This document shows, piece after piece, positions 7,165-13,154 of a stretch of 13,241 nucleotides of DNA. Location: positions 34,707-47,947 of the forward strand of contig DFGC01000018.1 in assembly GCA_002371155.1 (NCBI GenBank), given 5' to 3'. Source of the DNA: Alphaproteobacteria bacterium UBA3760 (GTDB taxonomy: Bacteria > Pseudomonadota > Alphaproteobacteria > Rs-D84). The notes beneath the pieces were generated by a model. The model did no database searches, was not told the DNA's origin, and worked only from the letters and a program-made list of their open reading frames with translations. The stretch's first letter is position 1; every line of letters starts with the position of its first letter. A program made the translations under genes and the position numbers.

Positions 7165-7193
7165 ATTATATCACAAAACCAATCTTGATTGAA
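7165..7193 (-). promoter_or_regulatory. Promoter of the M23 gene, possibly giving a leaderless mRNA
   Basis: On the minus strand a consensus TATAAT (7170-7165) is preceded at 17 nt by a weak TTCAAT (7193-7188). Transcription would begin at about 7159-7157, so ATG 7162 would be missed and ATG 7156 would be at or next to the 5' end. Its -35 overlaps the -35 of the htpX promoter. Confidence 0.4.
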
Positions 7194-7217
7194 ATCTATA
7201 ATTTGATTCACTATAAT
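7189..7217 (+). promoter_or_regulatory. Promoter of htpX
   Basis: TTGAAA (7189-7194), 17 nt, then TATAAT (7212-7217). Start of transcription near 7224 and a ribosome site AAAGGG at 7225-7230, 8 nt before the ATG at 7239. This is a near-consensus housekeeping promoter; I see no heat-shock sigma-32 signature. Confidence 0.65.
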
Positions 7218-7238
7218 AAAGAGCAAAGGGAAATATTT

Positions 7239-8165
7239 ATGAAAAAAATCAAAACGGTTTATGACCATATTCGTTCCAATAATATCAAGACTGCGATTTT
7301 GGTTGCGATGTTTCCAATATCTTTTATCGCGTTGATATTTTTATTTTGCTGGATTATTATGCCGGCGACGGATGCGTTGCATACAACGATACAGGTCGCC
7401 GTCCCAACAATCGTCGTATGTATGGTATGGATGATTATATCATGGGCATTTGGCGATTCCATGATGATGTCCATGGCGGGGGCAAATGAAATTCATGACG
7501 ATACGCCCGAACACAAAAAAATATACAGATTGGTTGAAAATGTCGCATTGGCGGCGGGATTACCAACACCGCATGTTTATATAATCAACGACGACGGATT
7601 AAACGCATTTGCCACCGGGCGCAGTCCAACGGACGCATCGGTCGCACTGACGCGCGGAATTATAAACAAATTAAATGATGACGAATTAATGGGCGTTATC
7701 GCACACGAAATGTCGCACATTGGCAATCGCGATATTCGTTTAGATATGCTGATGATTACGGGCGTTGGGGTGACGGTCTTTGTCGCAGATATATTATCGC
7801 GTGCGGTTATGTACGGCAATCACACAAACAATGATAACGACAAAAATAATACTGGCGCGGTATTGATGATGGTGTGGTTGGCATTTACCGTATTTAACAT
7901 TATCGTGTCGCCGTTATTACAGTTGGCAATATCACGCAAACGTGAATTTGCCGCGGACGCATGTGGCGCACAAATCACACGCAACCCACGCGCGTTGGCG
8001 GCGGCACTGCGCAAAATCAGTGAAAAACCAACGGTCAAATCTTTGGAAAATTCACGGTCGATGGCAATCGCATGCATTGCCGAACCACGCAAGAATTTTA
8101 TGTCGGATTTATTTTCAACCCACCCCAACACAGATGAGCGAATCAAACGGTTGGAATCAATGTAA
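7239..8165 (+). CDS. htpX: Inner-membrane zinc metalloprotease HtpX
   Basis: 308 residues, close to the usual HtpX length. The frame is open upstream to 6789, but the ATG at 7239 has a ribosome site and promoter, and the protein from there aligns with HtpX throughout. Two N-terminal membrane segments (about 18-40 and 50-70) are followed by a cytoplasmic zinc site HEMSH (156-160). Two further hydrophobic segments (about 170-190, 207-230) come next, then the third ligand in EFAAD (236-240) and STHP (293-296). HtpX degrades misfolded membrane proteins together with FtsH. LemA, a frequent neighbour in other genomes, is not seen here. The bidirectional hairpin at 8251-8290 is the nearest possible terminator. 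Confidence 0.95.
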   Translation: MKKIKTVYDHIRSNNIKTAILVAMFPISFIALIFLFCWIIMPATDALHTTIQVAVPTIVVCMVWMIISWAFGDSMMMSMAGANEIHDDTPEHKKIYRLVENVALAAGLPTPHVYIINDDGLNAFATGRSPTDASVALTRGIINKLNDDELMGVIAHEMSHIGNRDIRLDMLMITGVGVTVFVADILSRAVMYGNHTNNDNDKNNTGAVLMMVWLAFTVFNIIVSPLLQLAISRKREFAADACGAQITRNPRALAAALRKISEKPTVKSLENSRSMAIACIAEPRKNFMSDLFSTHPNTDERIKRLESM

Positions 8166-8189
8166 ATTTTATAAACACACATTACCAAA

Positions 8190-8299
8190 TCGAACCCAAC
8201 CGGCAAACACTGTTTGCCAAAGGGCATTCAAACCAATCATGTGTTTCCGCAAAAATAAAAAAAACGCCATAACGGCGTATTTTTATTTTTGGTGGAGAC
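8190..8299. repeat. ~110-bp repeat, copy 1, ending in a tRNA-Lys 3' tail
   Basis: It matches 8436-8544 with five substitutions and one inserted A by my alignment. Contents in order: a hairpin GGCAAAC (8202-8208) with GTTTGCC (8212-8218), the segment GGGCATTC.AACCAATCATG, a terminator hairpin (8251-8290), and TGGTGGAGAC (8290-8299). That last 10-mer is the reverse complement of the last 7 nt plus CCA of tRNA-Lys. After 8299 the match to the tRNA is lost, so only its 3' end is duplicated here. Confidence 0.85.
8251..8290. terminator. Bidirectional terminator hairpin (repeat copy 1)
   Basis: AAAAATAAAAAAAACGCC, ATAA, then GGCGTATTTTTATTTTT: a short GC core with A and T tracts on both sides. It can end transcription either way and may serve htpX, whose stop is 86 nt upstream. 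Confidence 0.6.
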
Positions 8300-8435
8300 T
8301 TGGGGGATTCCCTCGTTCGACACACAAGAATGTGTGTCGCAACTGCGGGGCATTCGTAATCCCACCCACAAAATTTTCAATTTTGCGGGGCCTGGGCACT
8401 CAAACGGCGCGTTGCTTGTTTTCGCTTACTCATTG
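8300..8435. other. Non-coding spacer between the two repeat copies, with hairpins
   Basis: It contains a perfect 8-bp hairpin (CGACACAC 8318-8325 with GTGTGTCG 8332-8339) and a 7-bp one (CAAAATT 8369-8375 with AATTTTG 8379-8385). Reading frames cross it, but they run on into the repeat and have no ribosome site or recognisable product, so I treat it as non-coding. Confidence 0.5.
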
Positions 8436-8544
8436 TCGAACCCGACCGGCAAACATAGTTTGCCAAAGGGCATTCGAACCAATCATGTGTTTCCACAAAA
8501 ATAAAAAAACGCCATAACGGCGTATTTTTATTTTTGGTGGAGAC
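8436..8544. repeat. ~110-bp repeat, copy 2, overlapping the tRNA-Lys 3' end
   Basis: Second copy of the unit at 8190-8299, displaced by about 245 bp. The GGCAAAC/GTTTGCC stem (8448-8454 with 8458-8464) is unchanged, while its 3-nt loop differs (ATA here, ACT in copy 1). This is the copy joined to the intact tRNA. Confidence 0.85.
8497..8535. terminator. Terminator of tRNA-Lys (repeat copy 2)
   Basis: On the minus strand it begins at the CCA end of the tRNA: an A-rich run, ACGCC, GTTAT, GGCGT, then a T tract. It is the same hairpin as at 8251-8290 with one A fewer. Confidence 0.75.
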
Positions 8545-8611
8545 ACAGGGATTCGAACCCTGGACCCACTGATTAAAAGTCAGTTGCTCTAGCCAGCTGA
8601 GCTATGTCTCC
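8535..8611 (-). tRNA. trnK: tRNA-Lys (anticodon UUU), CCA encoded
   Basis: The 77-nt cloverleaf reads cleanly on the minus strand. Acceptor GGAGACA pairs with TGTCTCC. The D arm is GCTC/GAGC and the anticodon stem ACTGA/TCAGT with loop CTTTTAA (anticodon TTT). The variable loop is GGGTC, the T arm CAGGG TTCGAAT CCCTG, the discriminator A, and CCA is encoded at 8537-8535. All four stems are fully paired. An intrinsic terminator follows immediately. Confidence 0.97.
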
Positions 8612-8717
8612 CGAAACTTTTGCAAGTTCGGCAATAATTTTGACACAAAAAAATAAAAATGCAAGAAAAAATTCTATTAAAATTAAAACATTCAAATCAT
8701 CACCACCACTTGAAATT

Positions 8718-8746
8718 TTGTCAAAAAAGTATTATAATAATATGAT
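8718..8746 (+). promoter_or_regulatory. Promoter of the 660-residue gene
   Basis: TTGTCA (8718-8723), 17 nt, TATGAT (8741-8746), each one mismatch from consensus. The transcript would start near 8753, about 37 nt before the ATG at 8790. A second TATAAT at 8733-8738 is too close to this -35 to pair with it. Confidence 0.6.
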
Positions 8747-8789
8747 GTGGGCATGGGGTGCACAGCAATCCACGACAAAGGAGGCGGTT

Positions 8790-10772
8790 ATGGCAATTGA
8801 CAATGTAAAAGATTATATATACGAATATTGTCGCAAATATCACTTTGATATAATGCCGTCAGAGGTTCGTGCACGGTATGACACATTTGCCAAAAATGAC
8901 GATTTTATTGGCAATATGAAATACTGGAAACGCGATTTGGATGGTAAACCATTGCCAACTTTGAATTCTGCTAAATTAGAGCAATTATACAATTTGTTCC
9001 AGGCTGTGTTTGAAAACATGTCCCAAAATCAGAGAAAATTTGCTGAAAAATCTGGAACAAAAAAATTTTTTAACGAATGGTTTGGTGATGGCAAGGTTTT
9101 TAATCAACCAAAACCTGTACCTGGTGTAGAAGCACGAGTTGATGATTTTGTGAAGAATGTTTTAGATAAAGACCCTACAACAACAACACAATTAAAAAAT
9201 ATTTTCAAACGATATCTATCTTTACCAGAAGATTTTGATTATGATTCCTTTGTTTCAAATGTCAAGGCCGGAAAATATAAAACCGACCCCAAGGTTCGTG
9301 ATGTGTTGTTTCAGATGTTGGAACATGCACAAAGTTATTCTGATGGTTTGTACCCAGGAACATGGCCGACAACCTTGGGAGTGTATGATATAACAGGGGG
9401 AGTGTTAGATCCTGATGTTAATAAATGGTTTCAAACCACATATAACGCATCTTTTGCATTCGCTGCACCGAGAATATTACAACAGTTGGTAAAATCAGAA
9501 TCTTTGCGTAAAGATTTTGAAAGTTTTGATTTCAAAAGAACAATTAGTGGTAAAATTAATGATGCAATTGCGGCAACAGATTATACCAATAAAGACAGTA
9601 AAGATTTCGTTCCGCCAGTTTATGATGATCAGAAAAATTTCTTGCAACGGGTTGATGACAAACTGGATAAAATCAAAGAAAATCAAATTGACCCATGGGC
9701 AAATGTTTTACGTGGTACACGCAGATATTTTTCGCCGTTCGCACGTAATGTGGTCGAGGCCGTCGCGTCCGTTAAAATAAAAGACAAAGATGGCAAAACA
9801 CACAAAATTAAACCAACCGATGGATTAAAGGGAATTTTGGATAATGCCGACGCTATCAAGAGTAAACTGCAAGAAAAATCGCCAAAAGCCATGGGCCATT
9901 TCGATTGGTTTGCGGGTAAATTGAAAATTTATTCTGACAAAATGCCCAAGGCATTTGCGGGCGCATTTCATAATCCAAAGCAAATGCGCGCAATCGTTTC
10001 ACAAATTATTTATGATGCGGTGAACGATGGTAAAATTGACGAAGCAAAAACCGCGTTGGAAATTATGTCCACAATGAAATATGGTATATTCCACAGCAAT
10101 GTTGTTGATGCATTAAAGGCTGAAAATTTCAATATTGTTGGCGACAAAGGCCTGTCATGGAATAAATACGCCGGTGTCCAATTTGTGACATCGGCGATGG
10201 ATTTAACCGCAAAATACGCAATACTGGGTGCGGGGCGCGCAATTGTTGCGATCCGAAATAAATGGATGCGCGACAATACAAAATTAAAAGGCAAGTTCGC
10301 AAAAAACAGTAAGGCGGGTAAAGCACATAGTGAATTTTTAGCAAAAAGTGAACACGATAAGAAAGTTCATACTATTCATTCTAGAAATATGCTTGCCAGA
10401 TTAGCAAGCGGAAGAGGAGAATCACGTCATATTATCGAAGATGCAACTTCTTTGGAGACAGCAAAAACTGATTTGAGCGCACTAACACCTGGGACACCAG
10501 ACTATAACAATTTATTACACGATATTCAACGTTATGAATATGCCGCTGAAGAACAAAAAACAGTTGCTGATTTGCCAGACGGAACCAATCAATGGGATAA
10601 AGATCATCCGGACAAATACATGGAATTGATGGCGTTTTGGGATATGTTGGAATCGTTCTGGAAATCGCATCAGTTTACATTTGCTGCAAACAAAATGCGC
10701 GATAATTTCTTGAAAAATGGCAAAAATGTTCAGGTTTTCAATGAATACCGGGCACGGCATTATGCTGCATAA
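8790..10772 (+). CDS. Unrecognised 660-residue protein, probably cytoplasmic and helical
   Basis: I do not recognise a family. The start at 8790 is well supported: AAAGGAGG (8777-8784) 5 nt upstream and a good promoter. The longer frame from 8604 would begin inside the tRNA gene. There is no signal peptide and no convincing membrane segment; the most hydrophobic part is about 463-490. The protein looks mainly helical, with many Lys, Asp, Phe and aromatic residues and no evident catalytic motif. Composition is mosaic. DNA for about residues 30-300 and 505-595 is AT-rich and uses AGA for arginine (several near 530-545), while the DNA for about 301-500 resembles neighbouring genes, with CGC/CGT. 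Two recently exchanged or fast-evolving segments in an older gene would explain this. A lineage-specific structural, adhesion or effector protein is possible but unproven. A strong terminator follows. Confidence 0.85.
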   Translation: MAIDNVKDYIYEYCRKYHFDIMPSEVRARYDTFAKNDDFIGNMKYWKRDLDGKPLPTLNSAKLEQLYNLFQAVFENMSQNQRKFAEKSGTKKFFNEWFGDGKVFNQPKPVPGVEARVDDFVKNVLDKDPTTTTQLKNIFKRYLSLPEDFDYDSFVSNVKAGKYKTDPKVRDVLFQMLEHAQSYSDGLYPGTWPTTLGVYDITGGVLDPDVNKWFQTTYNASFAFAAPRILQQLVKSESLRKDFESFDFKRTISGKINDAIAATDYTNKDSKDFVPPVYDDQKNFLQRVDDKLDKIKENQIDPWANVLRGTRRYFSPFARNVVEAVASVKIKDKDGKTHKIKPTDGLKGILDNADAIKSKLQEKSPKAMGHFDWFAGKLKIYSDKMPKAFAGAFHNPKQMRAIVSQIIYDAVNDGKIDEAKTALEIMSTMKYGIFHSNVVDALKAENFNIVGDKGLSWNKYAGVQFVTSAMDLTAKYAILGAGRAIVAIRNKWMRDNTKLKGKFAKNSKAGKAHSEFLAKSEHDKKVHTIHSRNMLARLASGRGESRHIIEDATSLETAKTDLSALTPGTPDYNNLLHDIQRYEYAAEEQKTVADLPDGTNQWDKDHPDKYMELMAFWDMLESFWKSHQFTFAANKMRDNFLKNGKNVQVFNEYRARHYAA

Positions 10773-10799
10773 AAAAAAGAGGCGTTTGCCTCTTTTTTT
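10771..10799. terminator. Bidirectional terminator shared by two convergent genes
   Basis: An A tract, GAGGC (10779-10783), GTTT, GCCTC (10788-10792), then a T tract. It overlaps the stop codon of the 660-residue gene at its left end and the stop of the minus-strand gene (10798-10800) at its right end. Confidence 0.85.
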
Positions 10800-11634
10800 A
10801 TTTTGTTCGGCCATTATGTTTTTGCAAAAAACCGGGTATATTCATTATATTATTCGGATTAAATACACTATGAACATTCCATACAAAACCCTGTCCGGAC
10901 TCACCAACATGTGCGCAACGTCGACGCATATTATTACAGATTTCTTGAACTTTTTGTTGTAATTTTTGTTCGTCTTTTATTGTTTTTATTGCGATTTCCA
11001 ATTGTTTTAATCCCATATTAAAGATATCATGGGCGGCCTTTAATTTTATCTCGTGCTTGTTCGCTTGTTGCAAAAACAAAAGTTTATCTTGTATCAGTGT
11101 TTCGACAACATCCATATCATTTGAATTTTTTGCCCAATTACATGTCGAACGCATCCACCGTGCCACACAGTATAATCCGAAAGTATATTCGTCACGAACA
11201 TCAAAATTTTCTAATTTTTTTATCACGCGTGTTAAAATTTCATAGCGCAATTTACTATTTTGGAAATCTTTACTTTTAAAAAGAATATCGTGAAAACAAT
11301 CCAATTTTTTTGTATATGAATAGCCTAAATTTTGATCTGAACGCGCAACCAGTGGCGCAATTATTCGCACCCATTCCAAACAATCAGATTGATTTTTGTG
11401 ATTCTTATTTTGATATAAAGACAATAATTTATAATTATTGTCTTGCAATTTGTGATTGGTCGGATTTTTTTTGACCTTGTTATAAAAATCATTTTCACTT
11501 TTCGGACCATAATAATGTTCCATATCACCCGTTGCCAATGCGAACAAATCCCAAAAATATGGGCTGGTATTATCTTGATGCAAAACATTTTCAACAAACG
11601 ATTCAATATCAAAATTTTGTGCAATTTTTTCCAT
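10798..11634 (-). CDS. Unrecognised 278-residue protein
   Basis: I do not recognise this protein. It starts at ATG 11634 with GGGGAAA (11648-11642) as a fair ribosome site and a promoter at 11663-11690. There is no signal peptide or membrane segment. It appears almost wholly helical, polar and rich in Lys, Asn and Gln, with cysteines at 85, 113, 156, 165, 233 and 240. The central part (about 85-235), with repeated helix-like blocks such as LRYEILTRVIKKLENF (129-144), could be a helical-repeat fold, but that is a guess. DNA is more AT-rich than in recG or htpX, as expected for accessory or fast-evolving genes. It lies 86 nt downstream of the YbhN-like gene on the same strand and ends in the terminator shared with the 660-residue gene. 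Confidence 0.75.
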   Translation of the reverse strand: MEKIAQNFDIESFVENVLHQDNTSPYFWDLFALATGDMEHYYGPKSENDFYNKVKKNPTNHKLQDNNYKLLSLYQNKNHKNQSDCLEWVRIIAPLVARSDQNLGYSYTKKLDCFHDILFKSKDFQNSKLRYEILTRVIKKLENFDVRDEYTFGLYCVARWMRSTCNWAKNSNDMDVVETLIQDKLLFLQQANKHEIKLKAAHDIFNMGLKQLEIAIKTIKDEQKLQQKVQEICNNMRRRCAHVGESGQGFVWNVHSVFNPNNIMNIPGFLQKHNGRTK

Positions 11635-11662
11635 TATTTTGTTTCCCCAAAAATTATTATTC

Positions 11663-11690
11663 TGTATAAATATAACACAAAAATTGACAA
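11663..11690 (-). promoter_or_regulatory. Probable promoter of the 278-residue gene
   Basis: On the minus strand TTGTCA (11690-11685), 16 nt, then TATACA (11668-11663). The transcript would start near 11656, about 22 nt before the ATG. This would allow expression independent of the gene upstream. Confidence 0.45.
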
Positions 11691-11720
11691 AATCAAGAAA
11701 AAGTGCAAAGTATTTTTAAT

Positions 11721-12779
11721 TTATTTTTTCTTGTGCGGGATTGTTTTAGAAACATTGTCTTTGACCGATTTTGTAACGGTTTTTATTTTTTCAACAACAA
11801 CAACCCCACGGTCATGCGCCATCGCACGCCATTTTTTTATACGCGCCCGCAGCCACCGTTCATATATTAAAAACAATCCGCCAACCCCAACCAATGGTAA
11901 AACATAGTAAATTATACGATACGCCAACAATGCACCAAACACATTGGCCTTGTCCACATTATCGGGTAATGCCAGCAAAAACACGGTTTCAAACACACCA
12001 ATACCACCGGGAACCTGGCTGAATACACCGGTTGTTTGGGCAATCACGAACAGTCCGATATATGTTCCAAACGATATATTCCAAAACGGAATCAGACAAA
12101 AATACAACACGGTCCCCGCCAAAACACTGTCGGTTATGCCCAAAATAGTCTGTAAAAACGCGGTTTTTGTCTGGGGCACGCGAAATACAATTTGTCCAAT
12201 TTTAATCTGTTTGTCGTGGAAAAATGCGGTCATTCCGAAATACGCCAACAATGCACCCGCACAGAATATAAATAACGCGCCCAATCCCATATTTGCACCC
12301 GACGATTGTGCCAACAAATCATTCGGTATTAAAAAGAATCCAATAATCACAATCGCGGCACATCCCAAGAAATATGTGAACCCTGAAAAAGTCAGCATTT
12401 TTAATATATCGCCACCACGAATCCGCCACCGCGTATATAACCGATACCGAATCGCACCACCAGACACAACCGCATGACCGGCATTATTACTGATTGCGAA
12501 ACCCAACATCCCCGCCAGCATCCATTTCCACCAAGAAACGCGTCCACCAACATAATTCAATGCCAAAAAATCATATAATGCCAACGCCAAATATCCGGCG
12601 AAACACGCGACACATGCACCAATCAAATTGCGTTTTGGAATTGCGAAAATCGCATCAAAAATATCAGCCATACTGTAATTGCGTAATTGCCACCACAGCA
12701 TGCCCGCCGCCAAGAAAAAAAAGAATATCCCGGCATAACTGATTATTTTTTTTAATATTCTTTTTGCCTTTACTGACAT
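11721..12779 (-). CDS. YbhN/UPF0104-type integral membrane protein (MprF flippase-domain / HpnL-like)
   Basis: 352 residues from ATG 12779. An in-frame ATG at 12815 would add 12 residues, but AAAGGGGG sits just before 12779. At least seven hydrophobic segments are visible (about 13-30, 52-72, 84-97, 128-150, 164-184, 208-230, 237-270, 280-305). Family marks are SNNAGHAVVSGGAIRYRLY (97-115) and SQVPGGIGVFE (254-264), as in the lysylphosphatidylglycerol synthase membrane domain, YbhN and the hopanoid-associated HpnL. The aminoacyl-transferase domain of full MprF is absent. Such proteins are thought to move or help distribute lipids in the inner membrane; the lipid here cannot be told. The C-terminal tail (about 307-352) is basic and Lys-rich, probably cytoplasmic. 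The unrecognised 278-residue gene lies 86 nt downstream and may be partly cotranscribed. Confidence 0.85.
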   Translation of the reverse strand: MSVKAKRILKKIISYAGIFFFFLAAGMLWWQLRNYSMADIFDAIFAIPKRNLIGACVACFAGYLALALYDFLALNYVGGRVSWWKWMLAGMLGFAISNNAGHAVVSGGAIRYRLYTRWRIRGGDILKMLTFSGFTYFLGCAAIVIIGFFLIPNDLLAQSSGANMGLGALFIFCAGALLAYFGMTAFFHDKQIKIGQIVFRVPQTKTAFLQTILGITDSVLAGTVLYFCLIPFWNISFGTYIGLFVIAQTTGVFSQVPGGIGVFETVFLLALPDNVDKANVFGALLAYRIIYYVLPLVGVGGLFLIYERWLRARIKKWRAMAHDRGVVVVEKIKTVTKSVKDNVSKTIPHKKK

Positions 12780-12788
12780 TTTTCCCCC

Positions 12789-12806
12789 TTTGCCACAAAC
12801 GGCAAA
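12789..12806 (-). promoter_or_regulatory. 5' hairpin abutting the ribosome site of the YbhN-like gene
   Basis: On the minus strand TTTGCC (12806-12801) pairs with GGCAAA (12794-12789) over GTTTGT, directly followed by GGGGG and the ATG at 12779. It would stand at the very 5' end of the predicted transcript, where it could stabilise the mRNA or affect ribosome access. Confidence 0.4.
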
Positions 12807-12810
12807 TTCC

Positions 12811-12839
12811 AGCATAGCAATTTATAAACCAAAAATCAA
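12811..12839 (-). promoter_or_regulatory. Probable promoter of the YbhN-like gene
   Basis: On the minus strand TTGATT (12839-12834), 17 nt, then TATGCT (12816-12811) preceded by TGC, an extended -10. The transcript would start near 12804. Confidence 0.45.
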
Positions 12840-12899
12840 ATTTTTATTCGTCCAATCGAACATTCCTTATATCTTTTGTTGGGGTGGGGTGGGTTAGTT

Positions 12900-12957
12900 C
12901 CCCTCCCATCGGGCCCCACGAAACACATTTGTGTTTCGTGGGTGATACTTGGAGGGG
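12900..12957. repeat. Structured repeat element, copy B
   Basis: Outer stem: CCCCTCC (12900-12906) with GGAGGGG (12951-12957). Next comes ATCGGGCCCC (12908-12917), identical to the block at the same place in copy A (70-79). The inner hairpin is a perfect 12-bp stem, CCCACGAAACAC (12915-12926) with GTGTTTCGTGGG (12931-12942), loop ATTT. The architecture equals 62-121, but both stems have different sequences. Confidence 0.55.
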
Positions 12958-12966
12958 TGGCGCGCA

Positions 12967-13034
12967 GCGACGGGGAGGTCGCACTTGGATATTCTCCTTC
13001 TTTATGAAAGAAGGAGTACCCCGCGCCAGCGGGG
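12967..13034. repeat. Row of three short perfect hairpins
   Basis: GCGAC (12967-12971) pairs with GTCGC (12978-12982). CTCCTTCTTT (12994-13003) pairs with AAAGAAGGAG (13007-13016) over ATG. CCCCGC (13019-13024) pairs with GCGGGG (13029-13034) over GCCA. They directly follow copy B and look like part of the same non-coding unit. Confidence 0.5.
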
Positions 13035-13089
13035 GGAGGTAGTTGTGAAAGGCTCGGGCATCTGGTGTGGTTGTGATTATACTGAACTG

Positions 13090-13154
13090 CCCCGTCTTGT
13101 TCGCTTTGCTCACAATCCACCCCTTCTTTTCCGCGGTTGCGGTAAAAGACGGGG
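13090..13154. repeat. Nested hairpin at the right edge
   Basis: CCCCGTCTT (13090-13098) pairs with AAGACGGGG (13146-13154), 9 bp. Inside, and sharing two or three bases with the 3' arm, CTTTTCCGC (13126-13134) pairs with GCGG (13139-13142) and AAAAG (13144-13148). The two stems are therefore partly alternative. The rest of the window (13155-13241) has a loose inverted repeat, AAAATTG (13179-13185) with CAATTTT (13215-13221), and nothing I can name. Confidence 0.4.

Noticed and set aside
6789..7238. Longer HtpX reading frame
   Set aside because: It runs antisense through the M23 gene. The promoter, ribosome site and HtpX homology all begin at 7224-7239.
7942..8517. Plus-strand ORFs running from htpX through the repeats (also 8289-8504)
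   Set aside because: They are out of frame with htpX, cross two terminator hairpins and a duplicated non-coding unit, and have no ribosome site.
8190..8544. Insertion sequence or prophage attachment remnant as a firm call
   Set aside because: There is no transposase, integrase or terminal inverted repeats. The tRNA-tail match is only 10 bp inside the tRNA, so it is kept as a repeat with several explanations.
8604..8789. 62-residue extension of the 660-residue protein
   Set aside because: It would start inside the tRNA-Lys gene and upstream of the promoter; 8790 has a near-perfect ribosome site.
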